Shown here: piece after piece, positions 1 through 12,300 of the stretch | Layout: each line of letters opens with the position of its first letter | How positions within the stretch are numbered: position 1 is the stretch's first letter | DNA from: Mytilisepta virgata | Taxonomy: Eukaryota; Mollusca; Bivalvia; Mytilida; Mytilidae | Direction: 5' to 3' | NCBI GenBank assembly: GCA_028015205.1 | Contig: CM051514.1 | Span: forward strand, 4,774,001 to 4,838,000 | DNA length: 64,000 bases | Translations under genes and position numbers: made by a program | Notes under the pieces: model-generated | The model's database searches: none | What the model was told of the DNA's origin: nothing | Seen by the model: the letters and a program-made list of their open reading frames with translations, nothing else

Positions 1-278
1 TCAAATATCTTTTTCGATATGGTGAAATTTTCAGTACAATGTTGCATACATAATGCTGAACGTCGTAACTGGATGCTTTACACAGATGATGCCTGTAATC
101 CGCCGAAGACTTTTTTTTAAAAGAATACTAAACAGTTACCGCCGCATGGTGTAATGATTAACATAAGGGGGATAGGACCTTCCCTTCAAATAACCATACG
201 ATGGCATTTACTGATTTGAATGTGTGTATAGTAGATTTGTATAACCACGAAAACAGGTTCCTACAGGCAAAAACTTAC
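1..278. other. GPCR intron 8 (partial), no exon seen
   Basis: This stretch follows exon 8 of the receptor on the minus strand. I looked for the TM5 end/TM6 exon and found no open stretch with matching phase and splice sites. The rest of the gene is presumed to lie beyond base 1. Confidence 0.5.
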
Positions 279-345
279 CATTAAACAGGCAAGATTAGGT
301 GCATCAAATATCCATTCAAAATTGTTATAGCTCAATGACCAACAG
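279..345 (-). CDS. GPCR exon 8: extracellular loop 2 and start of TM5 (67 bp)
   Basis: On the minus strand a pyrimidine-rich acceptor ending TTTTACAG precedes the exon, and a perfect GTAAGT donor follows. One base completes a Ser codon left open by exon 7. The next 22 codons begin CWSLSYNNFEWIF and contain APNLACLM. The Cys-Trp pair and the W-I-x(3)-P spacing are the usual loop 2/TM5 signature of class B receptors. It ends in phase 0. The comparable exon in vertebrate class B genes is usually 70 bp, one codon longer (recalled). No later exon was found in bases 1-278. Confidence 0.88.
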
Positions 346-3300
346 CTGTAAAAGGACAGGAGAATACCAACTTACATTACAGAATTACATTTAATAAATT
401 ATTGACTGCTCTATTTATACCCGAAATAATTACCAGTAGATCGTGTATAATGAAAAGCATACAAATGTAAAAAGTATTTTTCCTTATAAACCATTTACAC
501 TTTGATCTCGAGCACTGCTGATGAGTTGTCAGTCAACGAAATGGCCATACAATGCATCAAATTTATTTCTGTATTTTGTGATACGTTTTATTACATCACC
601 CATTTAATCTTATAATATTGTGTATAAAAAACACAGATTGTTCATTTACATGCACATAAATATCCAGAGTCATCATAAAATGATTAATTTAAAACAATTT
701 ACCATGTTGCTCAATAGAAAATTTTGAGTACCCATTTAATCTAAAATTATAGGGGAACCAAGGCTTAGTTACTTCCAAAACATACAATCATGTAATAAAC
801 AATTGATGAAGAAATACATTTAAAAATAAATTGTAAATAATAGTAAATAATTCTATTGATTGTAACCCATTTGTAATATTAATAGACAAGTTTGAAATTG
901 TTTTTCACACCCAAACTGTAAGAGATACTATTTCATATTATCTTTATCTAAAATTTTGCAATAAATGAATTACACTCAGAGGTTATTTCCTTCTGAAAAG
1001 TTGATTGGACTGATGGCACTAATGTAGCGGTAAATATCAGACTATAAATCTTTGGTTTCTGTGTGTTAATTTATTTCATAAATATTTAATGTCCAACATT
1101 ACAAAGAATAATAATTACACATTATGAGCACTACCCTTGTTTAATTGCATAGAAGTGCTAAATTCGTTACTTTTGATCACGTTCCTTTGCTTTAATTGTC
1201 TTTATGTCATTGACCGGCAGTTGCACAAGAACATAAATGCCCGAAATAATACAGTATTTCCTGTACCAAGTCAGTACCATTACGCTTATTTCCACTTTTC
1301 CGGTGCTTGCATTGATTTTGCCTGTTATATTTGGACTACCCCCCTTTTTACTATTCCTTTCGCCAACTGCCTCGGAGTTCGGTCATTTGGTTATTACCTT
1401 TATTTTACACCCGAATTAATTACCAGTAAATCGTGTACAATGAAAAGTATAATAATTTAAAAAAGTATTATAATATTCCTGGTAAACAAATTTTACGTAA
1501 CCCATTTGATTTTAAAATATAGCCTACCAAAGACGCATAAATCGGTCATTAACTTTTGTACAATTACACATGAGACATCTCAGAGTATCTAAAACATGGT
1601 ACAAATATAAGAAATGTCCAGCTGCATATTAGATTAATGACGTCAATGGGACTAAGTATGGCCTTGAACAACACGCCCACAGCACAAGAAAGCAATATTA
1701 ACCATATCTCAATGCATATGGCTAGCTTTATTATTTGTTTCAAAATAAAGCTATCACCCAACACCGCAACATGTTAAATTGTATTCATTGTATTCAAAAT
1801 TAATACAGCCTCTAACCTTTCATTCGCTGACACAGCTCGCAAGATTGCATACACCAATGTCGTTACTAAAGGCACAGCTGTAACAGAAAGGAAAACCATA
1901 GTCACGTGTCCACAAAAGATTTTCTGAATTCTCGTAAATCTACATTATCCCGTTACTATTTTTTTCTTTTCGAAACACAATGAAAATTGTATAGGAATGT
2001 TCGCGTGATTAATCTTTGGCGTTGCTCATAAATTTTTTATTGGTAATTTTCAACACACAAGTTGAATAAAAGAAGAAGAAAAAATTATTAGCTGTTCCCC
2101 ATCCCCACGCCGTCAAAACAATAAATCAGTCGGACTGTAACAAGAACACGATAAAGCAGCTATAACGTTTGTTTCTGTTTTGCCCAAAACTTTCAACGAA
2201 AATAGATATATTAATTTATATTGAAATATAATTACAACTGACATTTGACTGATACATGGAGAATATATTATGTAAAATGCACGATGAAATCCTGTTTAGA
2301 AATAGCTTATACAGTATGTGACTTTAGTTCGTAGAGGTCCAAAATAAATAAATTTCATTAATATATACTTAGTACTAAATATGATGGTTTTTGCACATGT
2401 GTAACGACCGGAAGTGAACAACCCATATCTGCATTATTCAAGTGCTATTTCAACGTACCCGGGCTGATTTGGCCGTATCAGACCGGTTGAGTCGCGTGGT
2501 CAGGCTGATATGCTATATCAGACCGGAATAAGTACTTAGACAGTATATGATAAATTTAACAGATTTATCATATACTGATAGAAAATAAAGGTAAAATTTT
2601 ACCCTACGATAAAATTGGAAATTGTACATATTTCTGCCCAAATCTTATAAGAATTGGCTTAGCGGGCTGATATGACTTTGATACCCAACTGTTTCCGGTT
2701 TATATCAACTGCTTCCGTTTTATACCACACCCCTAATCCGTAATCGCGTTATAAATCAGTCGTTTCTGTAATCGAATCTAAACTTACTAGCACAAAGAAT
2801 ACGGCAGGCGATAGCGGGACGAAACTGTGGATTATATTAATTCGCTCAAAAATGTTAATACAAACAGAAAAACATTTAGTGACAAAACCTTTTGACTAAA
2901 TGGATGAGGGACTGACGATTTGCATCGCCTTGAGGATAGTTTGTAATACAGCAATGAAACTAAAATCATTAGATAAGAATGTTCATGGAGACCTATAAAA
3001 CACCAATGTTGAAGTATATGATAAAAATATCATAACATGTCATTATTTATATCAGACCCATTATCAGCCCATGGTCAAAATCATCCCTCGAGTCTGGCGG
3101 CTCTCGGGCTGATATCTCGACCTAGGGCTGATACAAGGTGTGATATGAAAAATGTCATGTTAATATATTAATACATGACCTAATCCATATCACACCGGGT
3201 ATCATTCCTCGACCAAATCGGACCTCGGACAAGCCCTCAGTCTGATATGGGAGTCTCGGGATGATATCCTGTTCGAAATGGATTAGGTCTATAATTATCA

Positions 3301-6300
3301 TATAGTAAGAACTTGACATGATGCTTTTTGCATATGTCTAACGACCGGAAATGCTATTCGAACATACCATGGCTGATATGGCCATATCAGACAGGTTGAG
3401 TCATGTGGTCATGCTGATATGGCCGTATCAGACCGGGTGCGTTCGGAATAAGTACTTATGGCAGTATATGATAAAAAGATTAATACATGACCTCATCCAT
3501 ATCGGACAGGGTATCATCCCTGGACCTATATCGGACATCGCGCTGGCCCTCAGTGCGATATGGGATCTCGGGATGATAGCCGGTCCGATATGAATTAGGT
3601 CCTGCATTATACTATAAATATATAACAGGACCTAGTAATTATAGACCAATACATTATCTAATCCATACCAGACCGGTTATCATCCCGAGACTCCCATATC
3701 GGACTGAGGGCTTGCCATATGTCCGATGTGTTTCGAGGGATAATACTGCCTAAGAGCTTATTCCGAACGCACCCGGTCTGATATAGCAAATCAGTCTGAC
3801 CACGTGACTCACCCGATATGGCCATATCAGCCCGGGTACGTTCAAATAGCACCTGAATAATGCGAAATTAACTGGGGTGTGCATATATGAGTTGTTCACT
3901 TCCGGTCTTTACACATGTGCAAAAACCATCATATTTATTACTAAGTATATGATAATAGTCTTTATTATATAATTAGCACATGTTGAACAACACATATTTG
4001 CACTCCGAAGGCTAATAACGCATCATTCAAGATCTATTCGAACATACCCGGGCTGATATGACCACACCAACGTGTGTATTCTGACAAACATACTTAGACA
4101 GTATATGATAAACAGATTAATACATGACCTAATCCATATTGGACCGGGTGTCATCCGTCCACTCAAATCGTACCTCGGGCAAGCCCTCCGTCCAATATGG
4201 GGTCTCAGGATGATACCCGGTCAAATATGGATAGGTCTTGTTTTAATCTATAGGAAGCAAGACGGAAACGTGTAAAAATTCCATAACAATAATGCGCCGT
4301 AGGTCACTAATGTATCATAGCTATAGTGATACGGGTTTTTGCCTGATGGAACCCTGGACCACAAGCATTAATATACATGGGCCTTTTATGGGTTGCTTGT
4401 CTATTGAAGTATATAAGTAAACACCAAAATAGTATTGATTAAAAAAAAGATTTTCAGCACATTGTTACTTGCAGTCTAAACAACATTTGTCATTGACTGA
4501 CTGAAAAAAAAATTGTTACGTTAGAGAGAAAATACTTACTCCATCCGCCGATATAAAATGGTATGAGCGAACGAGGGGGAGAAAACGCATCGCTCATCAA
4601 TCGGTGAAGAAAAAATCCCTCACAAAACATCCACGTAAAACTGGCACATTTAAAATAAATTTTGGCAAAGGATAAGACCTTGCAACCAGCCTGGAAATAA
4701 AGCAATTAAATAATTTAATTCTAACCCAGGCAAAAAAAATGTCATAAGAAACGACACATATCGATCTTATGGTAAAAACGGCTTAATAAATTAAAACTTT
4801 GATACCATTTTTGTTGCACAGCATGGACACATTTCGTCGATTTACGACTAATCATTTGTGCTTAAGGTTTGAAATGTTAGAAAAAAAGAGCATACATTTT
4901 GTGTAAATCGAAAGTCTAACCTTTATTATAAACCGCTTATTATATTTGTTGAATGTTAACATTTTCAAGTCCACAAGCGACCCGTTAAAAAAAATGTACA
5001 TGTTATATCGTTCAATGAGGGTGTCCATATTTTCTTTATGATAAGGAAATGATGAAGATATAAATAAAATATCTTAATCGTACCCCGTTCTTTGCAAGTA
5101 CAGTGTCACTGGAATTGCTGTTTGTAATTCTTTCAAACGTGATTAACATATCCCAGCATGCTACAGCAATCTCCTTTAGCAGCAATGACAGGAACAAATT
5201 GATATGTAAACGAATTCTGTGTTGTTTTCGAAGTCCCCTGAAAAGATTAAATACACAGTAAATGAAAGATAGTTTCAAAAATAACAAAATTAAGTTCGCT
5301 TTTTTTAAGTGGCTTTTGAGATCCGCTTCGGACAAGTTCCTGAGACAAGTTCATGGCTCAGAAGAAGATGAAGAAAGGAAAGAATAATAATATTAAAAAA
5401 ATAATAATAAAAAACGGAGCAAAAAAAATGGGGACTTAATGATAACACTCTATTAAACAAATAAGACAGAAATAGCTTTCCCCTAAAGAGTTTAATGCTG
5501 TCTCGTCCTAGCGATCAACTGAAATCGGCAGTATAAATCTAAAGTCTTCAAGTCATTGGGAGAAACAGCAATTTTTACAGAAATACCAAAAAAAAAAGTA
5601 AATATTTGTAGCGCTTACTGTGAGAAAAACTTAAGAATTATTCACGATATTACAATATAATCTAGGATGGAAAACCCGTTTATGATAAGTGATTTTCTGG
5701 AATTCGAGTATTTAGCTAAAAGATGTTGAACACATCTCGAAAGCTTTAAGCAGCTTCTGAATTGTATAACCCTGTAATAGAATTTTTAGTAATCGTACGG
5801 TTTCGTTCGCTAAGATGTTCTAACCTTGAGCAAATTCGTGAAAAACGTACAAGCTGCGATATGTTCACACCATACGATGGTGAAACAGGCATGCCTACGT
5901 CAAGAATGGGGAAGTTATTAATTGACAAGTCGTCCCTTCTGAAACAATTTGAATAATCATCTTCAAAATGCTTTCGTCAATTTGAGATTGAAGGGAAAAT
6001 GAAGGTAGACGACATCTCTACCAAGCCATGTTGATTGATTAGATTCCTGATGATACAGAAACGACACTTAAAAATAGAAACTTGTTTGTCAAAAGCAAAA
6101 TGTACGAGTCGTATAACACTGACTACTGATAATTCTGGACATAGTCGAAAATTTCCTCATATGGAGTGCTCTTTGGCGTCCCACACCTCGAACTAATTAT
6201 ACAATATGCCATTTGACGACAGTAATCTCGGGATTATCACTATTTTTTTCTGATATAACTTTTTACAAGATTTCCATGACAATTCATCTTTTGTAAACTC

Positions 6301-9300
6301 TTGCTTATTTTAATTGTCAGTCACGTGTCAGTACACTATATGTTCAGAATAAAGATGAGACAAACAAGATTATGCTGTTGTGACAGTGACACATTCTTTT
6401 ATTATACTTTATTTAAATTACTCTACTTTTAATGCATTTTCATTGGTTTACAAGAATGTGGTATTTTACTCGATCACCCGCTGGAAAGAAACAGCGGGTG
6501 ATATTTTATACTGTCACCTGCTGGAAAGTAACAGCGGGTGGTATTTTATACTGTCACCCGCTCATAAAATCTAAGACATTCAGTATAATAAAATAAACGA
6601 GAGGCTCAGCGGGCTGAGCCTGTATCGCTCACCTGGCAGTCACAAACTTTTGATTTGACAGACTAGATTGATTTCTGGAAACTTTATAAATGATCTTCTA
6701 CAAATGCTTCATACCAAGTATAAGTTCATTGGCCAAACGGTTTCAGAGGAGAAGTTTTAAATTTTGACCGATCAGAACATATAAAGGTTTCTGGTGGCAA
6801 TTTTGTTTCACGGACTAGAAAGATTTATGCAAAGTTTGTAAAGGACCTTCCATAGATGCTCCATACCAAAAATCAGTTCATTTGGCTTTACGGTTTCAAA
6901 GGAGAAGAACTTTTAAATTTCGACCAATCAGAACATGTAAATGCCCATGACGGCCATTTTGTTTCACGGACCAGGAAGATTTATGCAAACTTCCTAACGG
7001 ACCTTCCATAGATGCTCCATACCATACCAAAAATCAGTTCATTTGGCTTTAAGGTTTCAGAGGAGAAGAAGTTTAAAAATTGACCAATCAGAACATGTAA
7101 ATGCTCATGGCAGCCAGTTTGTTTCACGGACCAGACTGATTTATGCAAATTTTGTAAAGGACCTTCCATAGATGTTCTATATCAAAAATCAGTTCATTTG
7201 GCTTAACGGTTTGTGAGGAGAAGAAGTTTTACATTTCAACCAGTCAGAACATGTAAATGCTCATGGCGGCCATTTTGTTTCACGGACCATGATGAGTTAT
7301 GCAAACTTTGTAAAGGACCGTCCATAGATCATCCATACCAAAAATCAGTTCATTTGGCTTTACGGTTTCAGAGGAGAACAACTTTTAAATTTCGACCAAT
7401 CAGAACATGTAAATGCTCATGACGGCCATTTTGTTTCACGGACCGTGAAGATTTATGCAAATTTCCTAAAGGACCTTCCATAGATGCTACATACCAAAAA
7501 TCTCATCATCACCATTCACTAAGGATACCATGTTTACTTTAAAAACCAAATATTGTTGAAATCTGAGCAAGTGTAAAAAATGGCGGGAAAATGGCAGCCA
7601 TTTTAAAAATGGCCGTCCAAAACAATCTTTCATCATCACCATTCAACTCGGGATACCATGTTTACCTTGAAAGTAGGTTTCATCTTCATTTTCTTTCTAT
7701 AATTCAGGAAATAATAGCAAAAAACAGCATTTCGACCCCTATGTTCTATTTTTAGTAAGGGTGGACATGTTTTTCGACCAATCAAAAATCCAAGCATTAA
7801 CTTTTTGCAGGATACCCTAAGGAACAATCTTACCAAGTTTCATTTGATTTTGAATAGTAGTTTCAAAGAAGAAGATTTTTGAAATAATAACATAAAAAAA
7901 GCCAAAAATGTCAAAAAGGGCAATAACTCTAACATCAGTTGACAGATTTTCACGAAAATCAGCACACAGGTAGCTCTCATCATGCTGAACACTTTCAACC
8001 TGCCAGAATTTGCCGTAACATAATGATTTTTGAGATATTTGCGAAAAACTGTTGTTTGACCCCCTATGTTCTATTTTTAGTAACAGCGGCCATGTTTTTC
8101 GACGAATCAAAAATCCACATATCAGTTCTATGCAGGGTACCCCAAGAAACATTCATACCAAGTTTGATTCTAATTAGTCAAGTAGTTTCAGAGGAGAAGA
8201 GTTTTGTATAATTGTTGACGACGACGACGGACGACGACGGACGCCAAGTGATGGCAATAGCTCACATGGCCTTTGGCCAGGTGAGCTAATAACAAATTTT
8301 AAGAGAGTGACTGAGTATATTGTAACCCCTCTGAAAAAATTGTCAACCTCGGCTTCGCCTTGCATTTGGTTGACAATGTTTTCTCGGGGTTACAATCTAG
8401 TCCGTCACCCTCTTAGAAATATGTTATTTATATAATATCAGCGGAAACTATTGTCACACAAGAAATTAGGTTTTTAAATATTCAGAGAGGCAGTCAATTA
8501 TCGCTGCCTCACTGTCATGCAATAATAAAAGACATAATGATGAAATTCTGAATTTAAAAAATTTAATCTTAACTGGTCTTAATTGACTTCAGATAAATGA
8601 ACTGGTATGTAAGTCAGTTAAATGAAGATCGATACAGCTGGTCAATTACCAGGTTATATAATCGGTTCCATACTTATTGCGTGTAACAATTCGTTCCTTT
8701 TAAGGTAAAGCTGTGATGTTCGATTTTTAACAGTAATGAAAGCAATATCAGCAATGTGATTTCTTTCTTTATGGCGAAAAAGTGTTCTTCTAAGTCAGTT
8801 TTATTTGTCATGCTTTTTAAGGAATGCTCGGTTAATTAGACAAAGGTGGAACAATACAGACTAATAATGACGCCGTCAGTATGTACACTAAAGAGATTTA
8901 TCCTGTTAAACTTAATTTAAATAAAGCTAATACTATCAATGAACACTGCCCTTTCCTGGATCTTTATATCTATATCTCTAACGGGAAGCTTAATACTAAA
9001 ATTTACGATGAGAGATGATTTTTTATTTCCTATTGTTAATTATCCGTTTTTAGATAGCGACGTTTCCTTTGCACCATCGTATTATGTTTATATCTCAACT
9101 TGTTCGATTCGCTCGTGTATGTAACAACGTATTTGATTTAACGAAAGAAATCTCCGTATTACTGAAAAATTATTACACCAGGGATTTCGATAGTCAAAAC
9201 TTTTACTAAATTTTATCATCGGTACAAGGACATCATTCGTTTTTTTTTTTGTTTAGTTGGGGTTTTACGCCGTTTTGGTTTTACGCACATTTGGCTATTT

Positions 9301-12300
9301 TGTTGCGACCAGTTTTTATTGTTGGAGGAAGCCGGAGTACCCGGAGAGAACCCCGACCTTCGGTAGGAAAATTGGCAATCCTTGTCAATTAAGATCGGAA
9401 TCGAACACACCCTGTCACAGGTGAGATTCGAACTCACAACATCAGTGTTGGCAGGCTTGTGATCATTAGTAGTCATGACGAACTACCTAGACCACTCGGC
9501 CACCGAGGCCCCTCACATCATTCGCAAATATAAATCAACATGTAAACATCTTATATGTTCAGGTATTTCACATCCCATCTTTTATGGTAATATTCTATAC
9601 AAAGCACAAAAATGTCGTCATTCACCTGAAAAGCTAACCAAACCCTTAAACAGACTTATCCACAAACGATATAGTTGCGATACTGTTGTCACGTCGTTAA
9701 AGATGGCATTTTTTAAAATTAATATTGATTCGCTCATAGGGTCTTTACATCAGAAATAAACACATTTACTTTAAAACCAGTTGTATAATATATATATAAT
9801 ATACTTTATGATGGCATGATACTAAGACCCAACGGTAGGGATTGTGGCTGATTTTCTATATGATAAAGACATAATCTTTCGATCAGTTTAATTTGGGTCT
9901 GGAGCTGGCATGTTAGTGACTGCTAGTAGTCCTTTGTTAATATATATTGATCATTGTCATTTTGCTTAGTTTCTTCTGTTACCTTTTTTTAACACCGGAC
10001 TCGGACATCTTTGAACTGAGATTTACTGTGTGTATCGCTGTGTGTTTGTTTATTCCACATCGCATTTTTGCGCCTGTCCCAAGTCAGGAACCTCTAGCCT
10101 TTGTTCGTCTTTTGTGTTTTTTTTTTTTTTTTTAATTTTGGTTCATTTAGTTTAATGTGCCGTCCATTTCGCTGAACTAGTATGCATTATTGTTTAAGGG
10201 CCAGCTGAAGACCGCCTCGGGGTGCGAGATTTTCTCGCTGCGTTAAAGTCCCATTGGAAGCCTTGAGCTGTTTTCTGCTCTTTGGTCGGGTTGTTGTCTA
10301 TTTGTTTCCATTCTCTATTCTATTTAGAATTAATCTCATTCAGGATGCATGTATAACAAAAGTAATGTACTTTTCTTCAAAACGTAGGTGTTGCTCGTTT
10401 ACGTAATATTTCGGTGAGTGTTACGTGTTAATAGAAAAATGACCTGATCCTGTTATAACATTTTAAGTCACAAGTGTAATCAACCTAACATGCAATTCGT
10501 CAAAATTTAAAACTTTTTACAGACTTTCTTGATCTGAATTTGTGAGACTTTATCAATTAAATATGATCAGTTATTAATCAACTAGTGTATTATTGGGTTT
10601 AATATGACTAAAACTCTTCTAATACAGAATCATTAACTCAGCCAATATCGACAAACCTGGCCTATACGGAGTTTTTGACTTGTACACGATTTCCTCTAGA
10701 ATTTAGTTTGAATATATACAAAAACTCCGAAAAGTTGACATTACGTATATCAAATACTTACTGATATCTCATAAATATTAAAATGGAGGGAAACAGCGCC
10801 AGTATACTTGCTATACTACATCCTAAACCGATAAATATAGATGTCTTCAGATCCTAAAAAACAAACATTGATATACGTGTAAAGATCGTTTTAGGCGGTG
10901 GACAATCTTCATTCCCTTTATTGCGATACTGTCCGTTCCTACATGTATGTTTTGGAAAAATTTTGCTACATTTGTACTTATGAACATATTGTCTTAGGGA
11001 ACAACCATTTGATTTTTATAGGGGGGGGGGGGGCTAGGATCAAAATTGAAATAAAAAGGCAGGACCAGGATTTTATGTGAGAAAAAAAGTGCAGAAACTG
11101 TGTAAAGGGGGGGGCTAGGATCAAATTTAAAATAAAAAGGAAGGACCAGGATTTTAGGTGAGAAAAAAAGTGCAGGAACTGTCTCAATAAAAATCAAATG
11201 GTTTCTCCCTTATCTACCATTTGGGTCTTGTTAATTCCGATTTATATTTATTTTGCTTCATTACCTATTACGAATCTTTCAGGTAAAAAAAAATCAAATA
11301 ATTTTATGTTGCCTTGCTGTCAATGTACATTACTCAGTCAAGGCCAGTTTATATCAGTTGAGTACAGGTAAATTGAAATTACATTCTGCCTCACGTCTAT
11401 TCTATGGGCAACAAGTGATGACAAGACATGCAGGAATAGTACTCACTATAACTTTTTTTTTTAAAATGAATAAATACACACTTGATTGTATGTCTTAAGA
11501 AAAAGTCTTCTAATTCCAACACTGTATACAGTCACAGTTTGAACCTATCTTCTCTGGTTATAGCGAACCTCTACAACGAAACCTTTGCACGGACTTCTGC
11601 ATATAACAATGAACTACACACTCATGCATATTCATGCATTCTTGATACGTATCAACCACTATTAACCAATCCTGGATGACTGCATTGTTATATATCTTGT
11701 TTTCGTTCTTCTTATCTAAATATTGTCCGAAATTACCGATTTAAATAAAGCAAGATAAACGGATAAAAAACATCAATAAGTAGACCTAAAATGGTTTTAT
11801 GCTTTTTTTCTTTCTCTTTATAATGAGAAAATATACATTATTTTGATGTCAATTTCAAAAAAAATTTTTTGATTCTTGTATTTTCATACTTACAGCAAAC
11901 TGCAAACAGGGTTGATAGTTTGTCCATTCCTGACCATCCTTCCTCTCCCAACTTACATTAATCTGACATGTCTTTACTGCTTCACCTATTAATTGAACAT
12001 CATATTTGTATTAAAATTGAAAAGAGAAAAAGAGACAAACAGAGAAACAAATCAGAAATATACATTTATTGGTGTCATTGCATGATATAAATGTATCATA
12101 CATGTCATATTTATTCCACGGATGATAGAAAACGAACCAAGTCTTACTAAGGGGAAAAATAATTTGAATGTGTTCAATGACTGTTACTGTTGATACCAAT
12201 TTGGAGGCACACAATGTTCTTATTCCTTCGATTTAAGACCCATTGGTTGAATTCAGGGTCTAAAAAGGTGAAACTACAACAAATATACCTTAAAAAAGTT

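Larger units (their letters stand above)
5238..10761. other. GPCR intron 4 (5.5 kb), packed with nested transposons
   Basis: This intron holds a reverse-transcriptase fragment (5680-5960), a 40-bp hairpin tandem repeat (6461-6562), a pearl-like element (6601-8288), a short palindrome (8300-8415) and a retroelement 3' part (8885-10335) broken by a SINE (9240-9514). Each is listed separately. Nothing is recognisable in 5960-6460, 8415-8885 or 10335-10761. Confidence 0.7.

Noticed and set aside
1137..1460. 107-codon plus-strand frame in intron 7
   Set aside because: It looks like a dispersed repeat and overlaps an equally open frame in another register. No splice sites or domain.
7213..8211. 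Open frames of 60-111 codons within 6981-8365
   Set aside because: They fall in the tandem core and right end of a pearl-like element and have no consistent frame between units.
9420..9514. Functional tRNA gene
   Set aside because: The A- and B-box match belongs to the head of a SINE with poly-A tail and target duplication; the cloverleaf is imperfect.
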